From Paenibacillus contaminans (GTDB lineage: Bacteria; Bacillota; Bacilli; Paenibacillales; NBRC-103111), in assembly GCF_003285015.1 (NCBI RefSeq), contig NZ_QMFB01000001.1, positions 935,025 to 982,866 of the forward strand: a stretch of DNA of 47,842 nt, in the 5' to 3' direction. Below the pieces are notes generated by a model. It was not told the DNA's origin. It worked only from the letters and a program-made list of their open reading frames with translations, and ran no database searches. Of the stretch, positions 16,644 to 25,513 are shown piece by piece. How positions within the stretch are numbered: position 1 is the stretch's first letter; every line of letters begins with the position of its first letter. The translations under genes and the position numbers were made by a program.

Positions 16644-17423
16644 CTACTTTATGTCCGTTCTTGTGAACAGAAGAATTCCGATAATTGATGATAGCACAAT
16701 GGTGATGAAACTGACTAACATCATCTCGGGATATCTGGCGATATCCGCCGGATTCGCGAAATCGGAATAGAACAGGAAAGCTTCCGCAAACCAGTATGTG
16801 ATCTGTTTAAAATGTTCAGTTTGTTGGAAAACCGGAGCGCCGAAGCCTGTCCCAATGGTGTAAACAAAACTCCAAACCATAGAGACGCCGCTGTTTTTGG
16901 TTAGAAAGCTCAGCATGACATAAATCGACACGTTAGCCAGTATCAACAAGTACAGAGTGATAAACGTTTTTACAGCATAGCTGAAGTAATGGTTTATCTC
17001 GGCAATTTCGCCGAAGCCGAACGTTATGGAGTAGCTGATCATCCCAAACGTGGTTAAGACGATGGCGCCAATTAACGTAAGCAGTGCGGATGCTGTAAGC
17101 TTGGATAAATAAAAATGAGTACGGCTGCGGCCTAGCGACAACGCATTGCGAATCGTTCCATTTTGAAATTCGTCCCCAATAAAGAAACTGATAAAAACGC
17201 AAATTACAAGTAAAACCGTCAATCCGTTTTTCTCCATCATCAGAATGCCCGTCGCTCCATTAATGACGGTATCAATGGATTGGACGAGCTCTTCTCCATA
17301 ATGAACGACTAATTGACTGTTTGCCGCTTGCAAGATCGGAAGAAGCAATAAAATGCCCAGGACAATCCAAAGCTTTTTGCTTCGAAGCAATTTAATTTTC
17401 TCGGCAGCCAAAAGATTAAGCAT
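16644..17423 (-). CDS. ABC-2 family permease (BcrB-like)
   Basis: A 259-residue protein with six hydrophobic segments and the typical start NLLAAEKIKLLRSKKLWIVL, then IGDEFQNGTIRNALSLGRSR between the second and third segments. These features define ABC-2 permeases that pair with BcrA-like ATPases, associated with bacitracin or lantibiotic resistance. The start overlaps the end of the ATPase gene by 8 bases, showing coupling. Substrate inferred only from family and two-component linkage. Confidence 0.88.
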   Translation of the reverse strand: MLNLLAAEKIKLLRSKKLWIVLGILLLLPILQAANSQLVVHYGEELVQSIDTVINGATGILMMEKNGLTVLLVICVFISFFIGDEFQNGTIRNALSLGRSRTHFYLSKLTASALLTLIGAIVLTTFGMISYSITFGFGEIAEINHYFSYAVKTFITLYLLILANVSIYVMLSFLTKNSGVSMVWSFVYTIGTGFGAPVFQQTEHFKQITYWFAEAFLFYSDFANPADIARYPEMMLVSFITIVLSSIIGILLFTRTDIK

Positions 17424-18333
17424 GATCGGTTCCTCCCGTTACCTGCAAGAAATAATCCTCGAGTTTTTGTCTGGTCGTACCAATACGCATCACCTTCACG
17501 TCAGCTAAAACTAACGATCGATTGATTGCCGCGACATCGTTTAAGCGTTCGTAGATCCTCATTTCATTTCCGGAGACGACATCATAATTCCGTATCCCTA
17601 ATTCATCAAGGACGACGACTGCCGCTTGAACCTCGGTTGTTTCTAATTCAATGTATTGACGAGATTCACTTGCCAGCTTCTCCCGAGAAAATTCGCTGAT
17701 CAGCCTGCCATCATGCAAAATGCCGTAATGCGTAGCGACCTGAGAAAGCTCATCAAGCAGGTGACTGGAAAGCAAGACGGTGATTCCGCGTTCCGTTACC
17801 AAACGTTGAATGATTTCCCGCATTTCCACAATGCCAGAAGGATCAAGGCCGTTAGTCGGTTCGTCCAGAATTAAGAACTCCGGATTTGTAATAAGGGTGG
17901 AGGCGATCGCCAGCCTTTGGCGCATGCCCAGCGAGAAATTCTTCGCTTTTTTGCTGCCTGTATGCTCGAGGCTCATCAAGCGAAGTAAATCGTTAATCTC
18001 CCGATTGCTCACGCCGCCGTTTGCCGCTTGTACTCGGAGATTTTCTCGAGCCGTCAAATCCGGATACAGTGCCGGCGTTTCAATGGATTGTCCCATTTTT
18101 CTGCGCGCACGCTGCAAGCCCTTCATCCCCGTCTCTCCGAACAGCTCGATGTCACCCTCGTTAATCGTAATTAATCCCATAACGGCGCGCATAAAAGTCG
18201 ATTTGCCCGCACCGTTTTCCCCGATCAGGCCGTAAATCATGCCTCGTTTAATTTCGATGGATACTTTATGGAGCGCTTTGTGTTTCCCATATATTTTTGA
18301 AATATTGGTTGCTTTCAAAATCGTTTCTGCCAC
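17416..18333 (-). CDS. ABC transporter ATP-binding protein (BcrA-like)
   Basis: A 305-residue ATPase starting at GTG 18333 with AAGGATG upstream. Walker A GENGAGKST at 38-46, signature variant FSLGMRQR at 133-140, Walker B FLILDEPTNGLDP at 153-165, H-loop LLSSHLLDEL. The C-terminal extension of about 90 residues is typical of BcrA/NatA-type subunits. It is the first gene of the operon with permease, response regulator and histidine kinase. The set resembles self-regulated peptide-antibiotic export and sensing modules. Confidence 0.92.
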   Translation of the reverse strand: MAETILKATNISKIYGKHKALHKVSIEIKRGMIYGLIGENGAGKSTFMRAVMGLITINEGDIELFGETGMKGLQRARRKMGQSIETPALYPDLTARENLRVQAANGGVSNREINDLLRLMSLEHTGSKKAKNFSLGMRQRLAIASTLITNPEFLILDEPTNGLDPSGIVEMREIIQRLVTERGITVLLSSHLLDELSQVATHYGILHDGRLISEFSREKLASESRQYIELETTEVQAAVVVLDELGIRNYDVVSGNEMRIYERLNDVAAINRSLVLADVKVMRIGTTRQKLEDYFLQVTGGTDHA

Positions 18334-18384
18334 TCATCTCATCCTTTCGAAGTTTATATGAATGCTTATAGGATAAACGGCCGG

Positions 18385-18413
18385 TATAAATAATGAGACT
18401 GGAAAAGTGTAAA
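18385..18413 (-). promoter_or_regulatory. Promoter of the ABC/two-component operon
   Basis: On the minus strand, TTTACA (18413-18408), a 17-bp spacer and TTTATA (18390-18385), about 50 bases before the GTG start. Confidence 0.5.
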
Positions 18414-18565
18414 AAAAGTATAAAGAAATGAAACCGCTCCGAGAGGGGGGGATGATTTCAATAATATGTCACACATCCCTATGGTTATTTATGGGAGAAT
18501 ACATTTACATACATCCATTCTGATAACGATAAGACTTAACAGGAGTCAAAAAGGAGGAATCATCG

Positions 18566-18950
18566 ATGTGGATTGGAAGTGCAGCTGTTTGTTTGGATGA
18601 CAAAAACCGGATTTTGATGATTCAGGGTAAGGATTTAGTAGAATGGGCCGTTCCATCGGGCGGATTACAAGAAAATGAAAGCTTAGAGGATTGTTGCATT
18701 AGAGAAGTAAAAGAAGAAACAGGGTATGATGTACAAATAATTAAAAATCTCTTCATTAAGGAAGGACAAGCGGAGGGAGGAATTCACTATCAAACCCATT
18801 ATTTCGAAGTAAAGCTTATCGGTGGCGATGCCAATATCAATGACCCGGATGGATTAAATATATAATATTGGCTGGTTATCGTTAGAACAAATAGTTGGAG
18901 CTAAACATGCATACCCGGAGGATAAAGATTTTCTAATAAAATACTTATGA
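18566..18950 (+). pseudogene. NUDIX hydrolase with single-base frameshift
   Basis: ATG 18566 follows AAGGAGG. The NUDIX box is present as GGLQENESLEDCCIREVKEETGYD-like text (G-x5-E-x7-REVKEETG), so the catalytic part looks intact. At 18855-18857 an extra A in an A-run shifts the frame and ends the protein at NI after 99 residues. The other frame continues IYNIGWLSLEQIV, then HAYPEDKDFLIKYL, to TGA 18950, exactly the expected C-terminus of about 127 residues. It is either a recent mutation, a phase-variable tract or a sequencing error. Confidence 0.8.
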
Positions 18951-19019
18951 GAAAAAGTACTGAGTCAGAGTGAGAGCAGCGCGGTGAACCGTACCAGGAA
19001 ACGGCTCCTAAGTAACAAA

Positions 19020-19640
19020 TCAAATCTTCCTAGCGACTATAAAATACTCCTGAGAACTTTTCTTCAAGCAATCCGATTCGACATTAGTAAAATCGCTTTC
19101 CCCAATGGTATCAACTAAATATCGCATTTTAAATGATTTTGTATACGGCACTAAACCAACTTTACCTGCAAGGAATAACAAACTTTTTAGAAATAGCTTT
19201 TCTCCTATGCATGGCGTTGCGGAAATCAATAATCCTCCTGGTTTCAACAGTTCATTCATTCTTCGTAGAACGATATGTTCATCCTCCAACAAATGCAGAA
19301 CGTGAAAGACTAGGATGACATCCAATGAGCCTTTCTTAAACCTTTCATCAAAAATGGTTGAGTGGGCATAGCTTATATTCGCAATGTTTCGCTCTTTTGC
19401 CTTTTTTTCTGCAATTTCAATCATATTAGAAGAGATATCAATCGCATGAATTTCTTTCACGTATTCTGCAATTTCATTAGCTATCAATCCAGTCCCGCAG
19501 CCATAATCCAAAACAATGTCGCTCATATTGAGATGCGTTTTCGTTCTTTTTATTATGTTGATGTAAGTTTGTTCATCCTTCATCTCTACTTGATCATATT
19601 TACTTGCCGTTTTGTCCCAAAAACGTTCTGATTTCTTCAT
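19020..19640 (-). CDS. Class I SAM-dependent methyltransferase
   Basis: A 206-residue protein. Motif I VLDYGCGTG lies at 43-51, the acidic end of strand 2 AIDISSNMIEIA near 69-80, and motif IV DVILVFHVLHLLEDE near 110-124, a methyltransferase fold of the UbiE/Methyltransf_11 type. The substrate cannot be told. Its start lies 18 bases after the stop of the DUF4386 gene, so it may be the last cistron of that minus-strand unit. Confidence 0.88.
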   Translation of the reverse strand: MKKSERFWDKTASKYDQVEMKDEQTYINIIKRTKTHLNMSDIVLDYGCGTGLIANEIAEYVKEIHAIDISSNMIEIAEKKAKERNIANISYAHSTIFDERFKKGSLDVILVFHVLHLLEDEHIVLRRMNELLKPGGLLISATPCIGEKLFLKSLLFLAGKVGLVPYTKSFKMRYLVDTIGESDFTNVESDCLKKSSQEYFIVARKI

Positions 19641-19658
19641 TTCAGTTACACCTTCTTT

Positions 19659-20351
19659 CTAAGATACAAAATCCTTTTCCGCCCGATCGTTGAATCCTTT
19701 GAAGATGAGCCATATAGCCAACACCAATTGTTGAAAGGCTATCGGCATGTTCAACATCATGTAAGTTGCATCCAGACCGATGAAGCGAATCATAAATAAT
19801 AAGCTTGCCAATATGGACAATGTAGATCCAATAAGACCCGAAACGGACAACCAACGTGGAACTAATTTTGTTTGGTAAAAGATGCAGGTAAACAACAACA
19901 TAGCCAAAACAAAAGCCAGTGTCGTCGCCACATGGTTCACTAAATCACGTCCTACCCGTAACAATTCGCCCAGGATCTGAAAATTCGAACCGTTTGGAGG
20001 TCCAGCTTTTGCAAACTCGAGGCTTAATGTCAACAGCAACAGAAGAATGATTACACCGATAATAATGAACACACCCGCGATGATACCGAATGCGGCAGAT
20101 CCAAGAGCCAACCTTTTATTATGCTTGCTTAATATCGGATACATCACAATAGGAATACCAACATATGGAACAACCATTAACAACTGAAAAAACGCACCTG
20201 CCAGTACCTGGTTTTCATTTGTAGAAGCCTTGACAAGGTAGTCTGTACCATCTATAACAGGGACTACACTAAACACGCCTGTAACCAAACCGGCTAATAA
20301 TAACACTCCGGTCATTACTGCAGACCTTCTACCTGAATTTGTAATCTTCAT
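19659..20351 (-). CDS. DUF4386-family membrane protein
   Basis: A 230-residue protein, start placed at ATG 20351 behind AAGGAGG (12 bases away); a longer version to 20429 has no such site. Six to seven hydrophobic segments and the DUF4386 pattern: AVMTGVLLLAGLVTGVFS at the start, NENQVLAGAFFQLLM, and LVPRWLSVSGLIGS near the end. The family is of unknown function. It lies downstream of an XRE regulator and a second membrane protein. Confidence 0.85.
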   Translation of the reverse strand: MKITNSGRRSAVMTGVLLLAGLVTGVFSVVPVIDGTDYLVKASTNENQVLAGAFFQLLMVVPYVGIPIVMYPILSKHNKRLALGSAAFGIIAGVFIIIGVIILLLLLTLSLEFAKAGPPNGSNFQILGELLRVGRDLVNHVATTLAFVLAMLLFTCIFYQTKLVPRWLSVSGLIGSTLSILASLLFMIRFIGLDATYMMLNMPIAFQQLVLAIWLIFKGFNDRAEKDFVS

Positions 20352-20449
20352 CAACAAAAATAACCTCCTTATCGTACCTATCTTTCGCGGAAGTTTGCGG
20401 GATGTGCGGATGAAGAGGGCAATTTTCACTCCCTAGTTTCAACCGCTTT

Positions 20450-20668
20450 TTATTGCTTATCCTCATATTGAAAAACCTCTTCGATGGACTTTCCGAACAC
20501 ACGCGCGATGCGAAAAGCCAACTCCAATGAAGGGGAATAATTTCCCTTCTCGATAGCTACAATCGTTTGTCGGGTGACCCCAGCCTTATCCGCTAATTGC
20601 TGCTGGGTCATTTCGTTATGATGAAAGCGGAGATTCCGTATATGATTGCTGATCGCATCCTTCCCCAT
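20450..20668 (-). CDS. Small XRE-family (HTH_3) transcriptional regulator
   Basis: A 72-residue protein that is almost only a helix-turn-helix domain: MTQQQLADKAGVTRQTIVAIEKG, then SPSLELAFRIARVFGKSIEEVFQYED. Such YozG-like regulators are normally paired with a small membrane protein of the DUF2178 type. Here the membrane protein is encoded 1 base upstream. The likely target is the operon promoter at 21161-21189, which carries ATGTAA/TTACAT-like repeats. Confidence 0.9.
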   Translation of the reverse strand: MGKDAISNHIRNLRFHHNEMTQQQLADKAGVTRQTIVAIEKGNYSPSLELAFRIARVFGKSIEEVFQYEDKQ

Positions 20669-20669
20669 G

Positions 20670-21116
20670 TCAAACCCCTTTTTTGTAGAAGTATAATTGA
20701 GCGATACGTCCCATTAGATCGGATAAAAAACCGAAGAAGATCAACAAAAGAAACGTTAGGTAAGTGGGAAGATCCGTAGCGAGCGGAACCATGGATAATA
20801 GAAACCCGAGGAAAAACACATAAAGCGAAATCCGGTCCGCCTTCAGTTCGATAATCTTATCAAACTCATCTTCAAAAGAAGGCTCATCTTCGTTCGTGGC
20901 GATTTTATTGAAGATAACAAACCCGATATGAATGATAATTTTAGCTACGATCGACACCGGCAGCAGCACCAGAATGAAGGAACCCCAGAAACTGAAGTCG
21001 CTGGCCGATGTGATGCTGCCTTCCTCGGCATTATTTATCGCGTATAAACTGTAGAGCGTAAAGATGAGTATACTGCTGATGATGGAAACGAAAACCTTTT
21101 TTTCTTGATAGGACAT
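20670..21116 (-). CDS. DUF2178-like membrane protein
   Basis: A 148-residue protein with four hydrophobic segments (about 8-27, 42-65, 98-113 and 118-136) and an acidic cytoplasmic loop (NEDEPSFEDEFDKIIELKADR). The FDKIIELKADRISLY text resembles the DEFDERDxLIxxKA pattern of DUF2178 proteins, which pair with small XRE regulators. First gene of the minus-strand operon, with GGGAGG about 6 bases upstream of ATG 21116. Confidence 0.7.
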   Translation of the reverse strand: MSYQEKKVFVSIISSILIFTLYSLYAINNAEEGSITSASDFSFWGSFILVLLPVSIVAKIIIHIGFVIFNKIATNEDEPSFEDEFDKIIELKADRISLYVFFLGFLLSMVPLATDLPTYLTFLLLIFFGFLSDLMGRIAQLYFYKKGV

Positions 21117-21160
21117 AATGACCTCCCAATAAATAACAAAATGTAAATAAAACTATACAT

Positions 21161-21189
21161 AATGTAATGAATACCGGATCATATGTCAA
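21161..21189 (-). promoter_or_regulatory. Promoter of the membrane protein/XRE operon
   Basis: On the minus strand, TTGACA (21189-21184), a 17-bp spacer, TACATT (21166-21161). Repeats of the ATGTAA/TTACAT kind around it (21141, 21162, 21198) could bind the XRE regulator. Confidence 0.6.
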
Positions 21190-21300
21190 GTATATTTTAC
21201 ATAGGGTTGTTCACAGGAATAGGCGCAGTCACGTTAAATACATGATCCAGAGGTGCAGAAGCTTGTTTATCCATAAATGAGGCGATCCGTAAAAATGTTG

Positions 21301-21353
21301 TTGACACGACACCAAATGGTGACCTAAAATAAAAACGTCACTAAATGGTGTCC
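21301..21353 (+). promoter_or_regulatory. Promoter with paired ACACCAAATGGTGAC-type operators
   Basis: -35 TTGACA at 21301, an 18-bp spacer, -10 TAAAAT at 21325. The near-palindrome ACACCAAATGGTGAC (21309-21323) fills the spacer. A second copy, GTCACTAAATGGTGTCC (21337-21353), lies at the expected transcript start. This is a repressor-type layout. The sites recall those near ArsR-type regulators (from memory); no such regulator gene is in the window. Confidence 0.65.
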
Positions 21354-21460
21354 AATTAGTCGTTAGCCATTTTGACAAGTGTAAATCCTCGTTTTATAGA
21401 AAAGGTAAACGGGTTCAGATAAGTGAGCGGTTTGAAAATTTTAATAGGAGGATGGGGGAA

Positions 21461-22171
21461 ATGAGTTTTTTTCAAGATTTATTCTCCATATTTAAGAAGA
21501 GAGAACTATCATTTTTAGAAAGCCACAAAGAATCGGAAGATGTATATTCGTTTTTATTTGAAAAAGAGAAAGATTTAACCTGGAAAGCAGGGCAATATGG
21601 CTTGTTTAACATTACGCATAAGCGCATAAAAAATTCTACAAAACCATTTAGTATCGCATCTGCTCCTTCAGAGAATATTGTGAAAATAACGACGCGAATC
21701 AGCGGTGACCCAAGCGATTTCAAGAAAGCGTTATTAGAATTAAAACAGGGAATGAAAGTTAAGATGAGTGGGCCTGTAGGATCTTTTTACCTGAAAGATA
21801 ACAGTCCTTCGCTTCTGATCGCAGGCGGAATTGGAATTACACCGTTTCGGTCGATCCTTAAACAATTAGAGGCGGAAGGGAAACGAGACGAGAAACAAAG
21901 AAAACTACTCTATTATGATGGCAAAAAGTCATATATCTACAAAGATGAACTTGATGAAATCGCCAACAACACATCGATAAGTGTCTCTTATCTTGATTCA
22001 AGAGATGACTTACAACAGGAAATGGATAAGTTTAACGCCTTATATAAAAACAATGGCAAATACTTTATAGCAGGATCGAAGTCTATGGTAGATTCAATTT
22101 CTAGCCATTTACAAAATCAAAATATTTCAAAACAAAATATCAAAAAGGATTCCTTTTTTGGTATTAGTTAA
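21461..22171 (+). CDS. FAD/NAD(P)-binding ferredoxin reductase-type protein
   Basis: A 236-residue soluble flavin reductase. ATG 21461 is chosen because GGAGG ends 9 bases upstream. The FAD domain shows KPFSIAS (the RxYS motif with Lys in place of Arg), and the NAD domain shows LLIAGGIGITPFRSIL and a C-terminal YFIAGSKSMVDSI. No iron-sulfur or globin domain is fused, so it needs a separate electron acceptor; none is adjacent. It is AT-rich compared with neighbours and sits behind an operator-bearing promoter, so it is probably inducible. Confidence 0.85.
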   Translation: MSFFQDLFSIFKKRELSFLESHKESEDVYSFLFEKEKDLTWKAGQYGLFNITHKRIKNSTKPFSIASAPSENIVKITTRISGDPSDFKKALLELKQGMKVKMSGPVGSFYLKDNSPSLLIAGGIGITPFRSILKQLEAEGKRDEKQRKLLYYDGKKSYIYKDELDEIANNTSISVSYLDSRDDLQQEMDKFNALYKNNGKYFIAGSKSMVDSISSHLQNQNISKQNIKKDSFFGIS

Positions 22172-22260
22172 GGTGTTGGAATAATAACCGTACTCGGTAA
22201 GAAAACATCTTCTTCCTCAATGCGCCAATGCTAAATTATTGGATACGATAGTTGATCCGA

Positions 22261-22316
22261 GCTTGACCCGAATCAACATAAACCGGCTGCATGTTTGCAA
22301 CCGGCTTATGTCAAGT
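22261..22316. terminator. Long hairpin between convergent genes
   Basis: CATAAACCGGCTGCA (22277-22291) pairs with TGCAACCGGCTTATG (22296-22310), extended by CTTGA/TCAAG outside. It lies between two converging genes and could end both transcripts, although the T-run is short. Confidence 0.5.
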
Positions 22317-22378
22317 TTGGACTATCCGACAAGGGAAACTTTTATGATCGATGAGCACGATCCTAACACTGCCGACAA

Positions 22379-23467
22379 TCAAAGCTCTCCGTGCAGGCTA
22401 AACGGCACAAGAGCTTTTTCGATTCCATTAATAATAACGGCAAGGCGGTGTTCGCCGGGGTAATGTTTACGTGTTGTCAATTGTACGAAGCTATGCGTAA
22501 AGGAAACGGCGCACGCTCCGAAAGCGTACGTTTTCTCCGACAGCTTGAACAGTTTACGGGAGCTGCGGCCGTTAGCTTTAACGAAATCGATACCGTATTC
22601 GATGCGAAGCCGTGCGGGCTCTTCTCCGTGATTAACGAGCGTAAAGCCCATTGACGCCGAACCGCCGATCTTGACAGGATCCGGAACGACCGTCAGTCCG
22701 CGAACCTCGAATGCTTCCGCCGGAACGAAACCGAAGAAGCGAAGCGCCTCCGGATCGCACCGCTTGAGCAGCCCTCTGCAGCCGTGCCGGACGATCCAGT
22801 CGGTGTGAGGATGCCTGCCGTACCAGCTGCGGGCCGTTTCCAACACAAGCGAAGGGTGATCCTTGGCGATGTCGTTTAAGTTATTGGCTACGCTTCTCCG
22901 CACATACTCCGACTCGTCTTCCTTCAGCAGCTCCAGCAGCTCCAATACGGGACGAGGGTCCCGCTTGAACTTGCTAAGCGCCATTGCCCAAGGCAGGCGG
23001 GGGCGGCTTCCTTCACTCGCCAGCCGGCGAACGTGCTCGTCCGGGTCTGCTGCCCACATCTTCAATTGCGCTAGCATAAGAGAGGGATAGCGGACGATAA
23101 ACGGCCGGACGGCGAATTCCGAGCTGGAATACCTGGTGAACAAGGCCAGCGCCTCGATCGAGGCTTCGGGATCCTCCAGACCGTACACTTCCACAAAATC
23201 CGGATACATCATGTAAGGGAGTCCGCGGCAATCGACGGCGGCTCGTTTCAAAATGTTGAGCGCCTCCCGATAATCGGCTGGAAGCGTCGCGCGCAACGAT
23301 TCGGATATCCGCCTCATCCGCTGTTTGAGCGCAAGCGGCTCCCAGTTACCCGCATAAACGAGCTCCAGAAACGTCCGCTCCGGAAAATCCGAATACTCCG
23401 CCTTCAGCTTCCCGGTCAGCTTCTCGAAAAACGCCTCATTGTAAATCTCTTTCAACAGCTCGGCCAT
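22379..23467 (-). CDS. DNA alkylation repair protein, AlkC-like HEAT-repeat glycosylase with Ig-like tail
   Basis: A 362-residue protein. Residues ~1-250 are alpha-helical HEAT-like repeats, with the AlkC-type segment EHVRRLASEGSRPRLPWA near 150-170 and DESEYVRRSVANNLND near 200-215. Residues ~255-362 form a beta-rich domain (VVPDPVKIGGSASMGFTLVN, then HYPGEHRLAVIING) like the Ig-like domain of one AlkC subfamily. Family members excise 3-methyladenine and similar cationic lesions without base flipping. It is a single-gene unit without an adaptive-response regulator nearby. Confidence 0.82.
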   Translation of the reverse strand: MAELLKEIYNEAFFEKLTGKLKAEYSDFPERTFLELVYAGNWEPLALKQRMRRISESLRATLPADYREALNILKRAAVDCRGLPYMMYPDFVEVYGLEDPEASIEALALFTRYSSSEFAVRPFIVRYPSLMLAQLKMWAADPDEHVRRLASEGSRPRLPWAMALSKFKRDPRPVLELLELLKEDESEYVRRSVANNLNDIAKDHPSLVLETARSWYGRHPHTDWIVRHGCRGLLKRCDPEALRFFGFVPAEAFEVRGLTVVPDPVKIGGSASMGFTLVNHGEEPARLRIEYGIDFVKANGRSSRKLFKLSEKTYAFGACAVSFTHSFVQLTTRKHYPGEHRLAVIINGIEKALVPFSLHGEL

Positions 23468-23688
23468 TTTGTGTTCACAATCCTTCCTCAGACATCTACA
23501 GTTACGGGAATGTATGTTCTCATGTCTTGCAGTATACCATATAATGATCTCCGGATGGAACTCAAATTCGATTTCCCAGTACGTCCAAAGGCTTGAAGGA
23601 TATTAGGGGAGATGGGAATTTTCCCTTGTATAAAGAAATTATGGTATGATGTTTTAGATGAAAATTGTGGAAACAAGGAGAGGCGAAC

Positions 23689-24408
23689 ATGTCGAAATCG
23701 AAGGAATATTCGGAGTCGGGGAACCCGATCTATCGCTATAGCGATAGACAGCATGAATGGCGGTCTCCGGAGTACGGGGAAGAAGAATGGATCAAGAAAA
23801 TTGAAGACCATGTGAGCCAGTATATCGGGGAATCCGATTCCGTTTTTCACGAAATCCTATCGGATGTCGTTCATATTGACGTACATGTCATAAAACCGGT
23901 TCCCGAACGCAATTATTATACTTTATTCACAACCGGCATGAGCTTTATGCCCATGAGTACGCCGGAAGGAGCGGAAGGCTTCGAATATGCGGAATTGATG
24001 ATCTGCTTGCCGCCCGATTGGCCCATCTTGCAAGAAGATTTAGAAAATCCGGACCATTATTGGCCTATACGATGGCTGAAAATGTTGGCTCGTTTTCCCC
24101 ACGACTACGACACTTGGCTAGGCTGGGAGCATACGATGCCTAATGGCGATCCGGCCGAGCCGCTATCGCGGCAAACGGGAATGAGCGGCATCATTTTGCT
24201 GCCCCCCCTTGAAGTGGACGAAGATTTTCTAACGTTAGACATGGAGGATGGGCGGACCGTCCACTTCTATTCCGTTGTCCCTCTCTATTCGGAAGAAATG
24301 GACTTTAAGTTAAAGCACGGCAGCGACCCGTTGCTGGATAAGTTCGAAGAATACGGCGTCAATGAACTCGTCGATTTGAAACGGCGCAATACGTGCGAAG
24401 CCGGCTAG
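23689..24408 (+). CDS. SUFU (suppressor of fused)-domain protein
   Basis: A 239-residue cytosolic protein starting at ATG 23689 behind AAGGAG. The pattern YTLFTTGMSFMPMSTPEG, EYAELMICLPPDWP, then WPIRWLKMLARFPHDYDTWLG and LLPPLEV matches bacterial SUFU-domain proteins. In bacteria these are usually found as immunity proteins of polymorphic toxin loci. No toxin is adjacent. A strong terminator follows. Confidence 0.85.
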   Translation: MSKSKEYSESGNPIYRYSDRQHEWRSPEYGEEEWIKKIEDHVSQYIGESDSVFHEILSDVVHIDVHVIKPVPERNYYTLFTTGMSFMPMSTPEGAEGFEYAELMICLPPDWPILQEDLENPDHYWPIRWLKMLARFPHDYDTWLGWEHTMPNGDPAEPLSRQTGMSGIILLPPLEVDEDFLTLDMEDGRTVHFYSVVPLYSEEMDFKLKHGSDPLLDKFEEYGVNELVDLKRRNTCEAG

Positions 24409-24470
24409 AAGTTTGGGAGCAAAACCAGAAAGGTTTGACTAACTATAGTTGATTTCGTACGACTCGACTG

Positions 24471-24499
24471 AAGATCAGGAAAAATTCCTGATCTTTTTT
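24471..24499 (+). terminator. Rho-independent terminator after SUFU gene
   Basis: Perfect 11-bp stem AAGATCAGGAA, loop AAA, TTCCTGATCTT, then more T. Confidence 0.85.
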
Positions 24500-24608
24500 G
24501 GCGATGTCAGATCAAAATCCGAATCACGCAAACTAAGAAGAGGAAAAGAACACGGGATAAAGAATTATTTTACTACCCTTATTAGCTGTGATAGGAGGAA
24601 GTTGTTTA

Positions 24609-25319
24609 ATGGATAACGTTGAAGCCATTATATTTGATTTGGGCGGAACATTGATAGATTACGAAGGTTTTCCTCACTATTGGGGAGATTATTATCAGGA
24701 GGCTTTAAGAACTGTCTCAGACAAATTATTCTTAGATCTAACAGAAGAACAAATTAACGTTGCGGCAGAAACACTTAAAAAATATAACCCTCGACTGTAT
24801 CCAAGAGAGATTGAGTACACACCCAGATTTATTTTTACAGATGTTTTTAATGGATGGCGCATCGCAGAAAATAGGATTGACGCCGCAATTCGAGTTTTTT
24901 TTGAGTTCTTTCAACAAAACTTGATTGTGTATCCGGAAACGGAAAAAGTGATGAATGCTCTTAAAGCGAATGGTTACAAAATTGGGATCCTAACGGATGT
25001 ACCTACCGGAATGCCTACGGAACTTATTATTCAGGATATAAGCTTGTTTGAGGATAAAGTCGACTATTTTTTATCATCAGTTGACTGCGGCTTTCGTAAA
25101 CCCAATAAAAAAGGAATTGAAATAATCACACAGAGCTTTGGGGTTAGAACTCAAAATATTGCTTTTGTCGGTAACGAGATAAAAGACATAGAAGCAGCAA
25201 AAAATGCCGGTGCAATTTCAATCCTTATAAATAGAGTTGGAGAAGTAAAAAATTATGGCGAGGATTTTCAAATATCAAATTTGATTGAAATAATCGGCCT
25301 TTTGCGTTTGAACGAATAG
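24609..25319 (+). CDS. HAD-family hydrolase
   Basis: A 236-residue phosphatase-like protein starting at ATG 24609, 10 bases after AGGAGG. Motif I FDLGGTLID carries the nucleophile Asp and the second Asp is replaced by Gly (DxGxT, common in this branch). Motif II ILTDVPTG (T) follows near 130, the Lys in GFRKPNKKGIEI is motif III, and VGNEIKDIEAAKNAG is motif IV. The cap is helical. The likely reaction is phosphate-ester hydrolysis; the substrate is unknown. It is AT-rich and monocistronic. Confidence 0.88.
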   Translation: MDNVEAIIFDLGGTLIDYEGFPHYWGDYYQEALRTVSDKLFLDLTEEQINVAAETLKKYNPRLYPREIEYTPRFIFTDVFNGWRIAENRIDAAIRVFFEFFQQNLIVYPETEKVMNALKANGYKIGILTDVPTGMPTELIIQDISLFEDKVDYFLSSVDCGFRKPNKKGIEIITQSFGVRTQNIAFVGNEIKDIEAAKNAGAISILINRVGEVKNYGEDFQISNLIEIIGLLRLNE

Positions 25320-25441
25320 ACTAATAAATGATGGGGGCTGAGCATGTTTTTTAATAGAGGATGACCGGCGCATAGCCGAACTTTATGAGTCGGTTTTGGC
25401 GTAACAGTTTAAAGCCATTGATTAAAGCTAAAATGTGATCA

Positions 25442-25476
25442 CTGACATACTGCTGTCAGCATTAGACTCTTATAAT
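25442..25476 (+). promoter_or_regulatory. Inverted repeat next to -10 box
   Basis: CTGACA (25442) and TGTCAG (25454) form a perfect inverted repeat with 6 bases between; TATAAT lies at 25471-25476. No -35 at normal spacing is clear, so an activator binding the repeat is possible. Confidence 0.4.
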
Positions 25477-25513
25477 AGCTCATATGATATAACCTTGAGG
25501 AGGAAACTCGATT

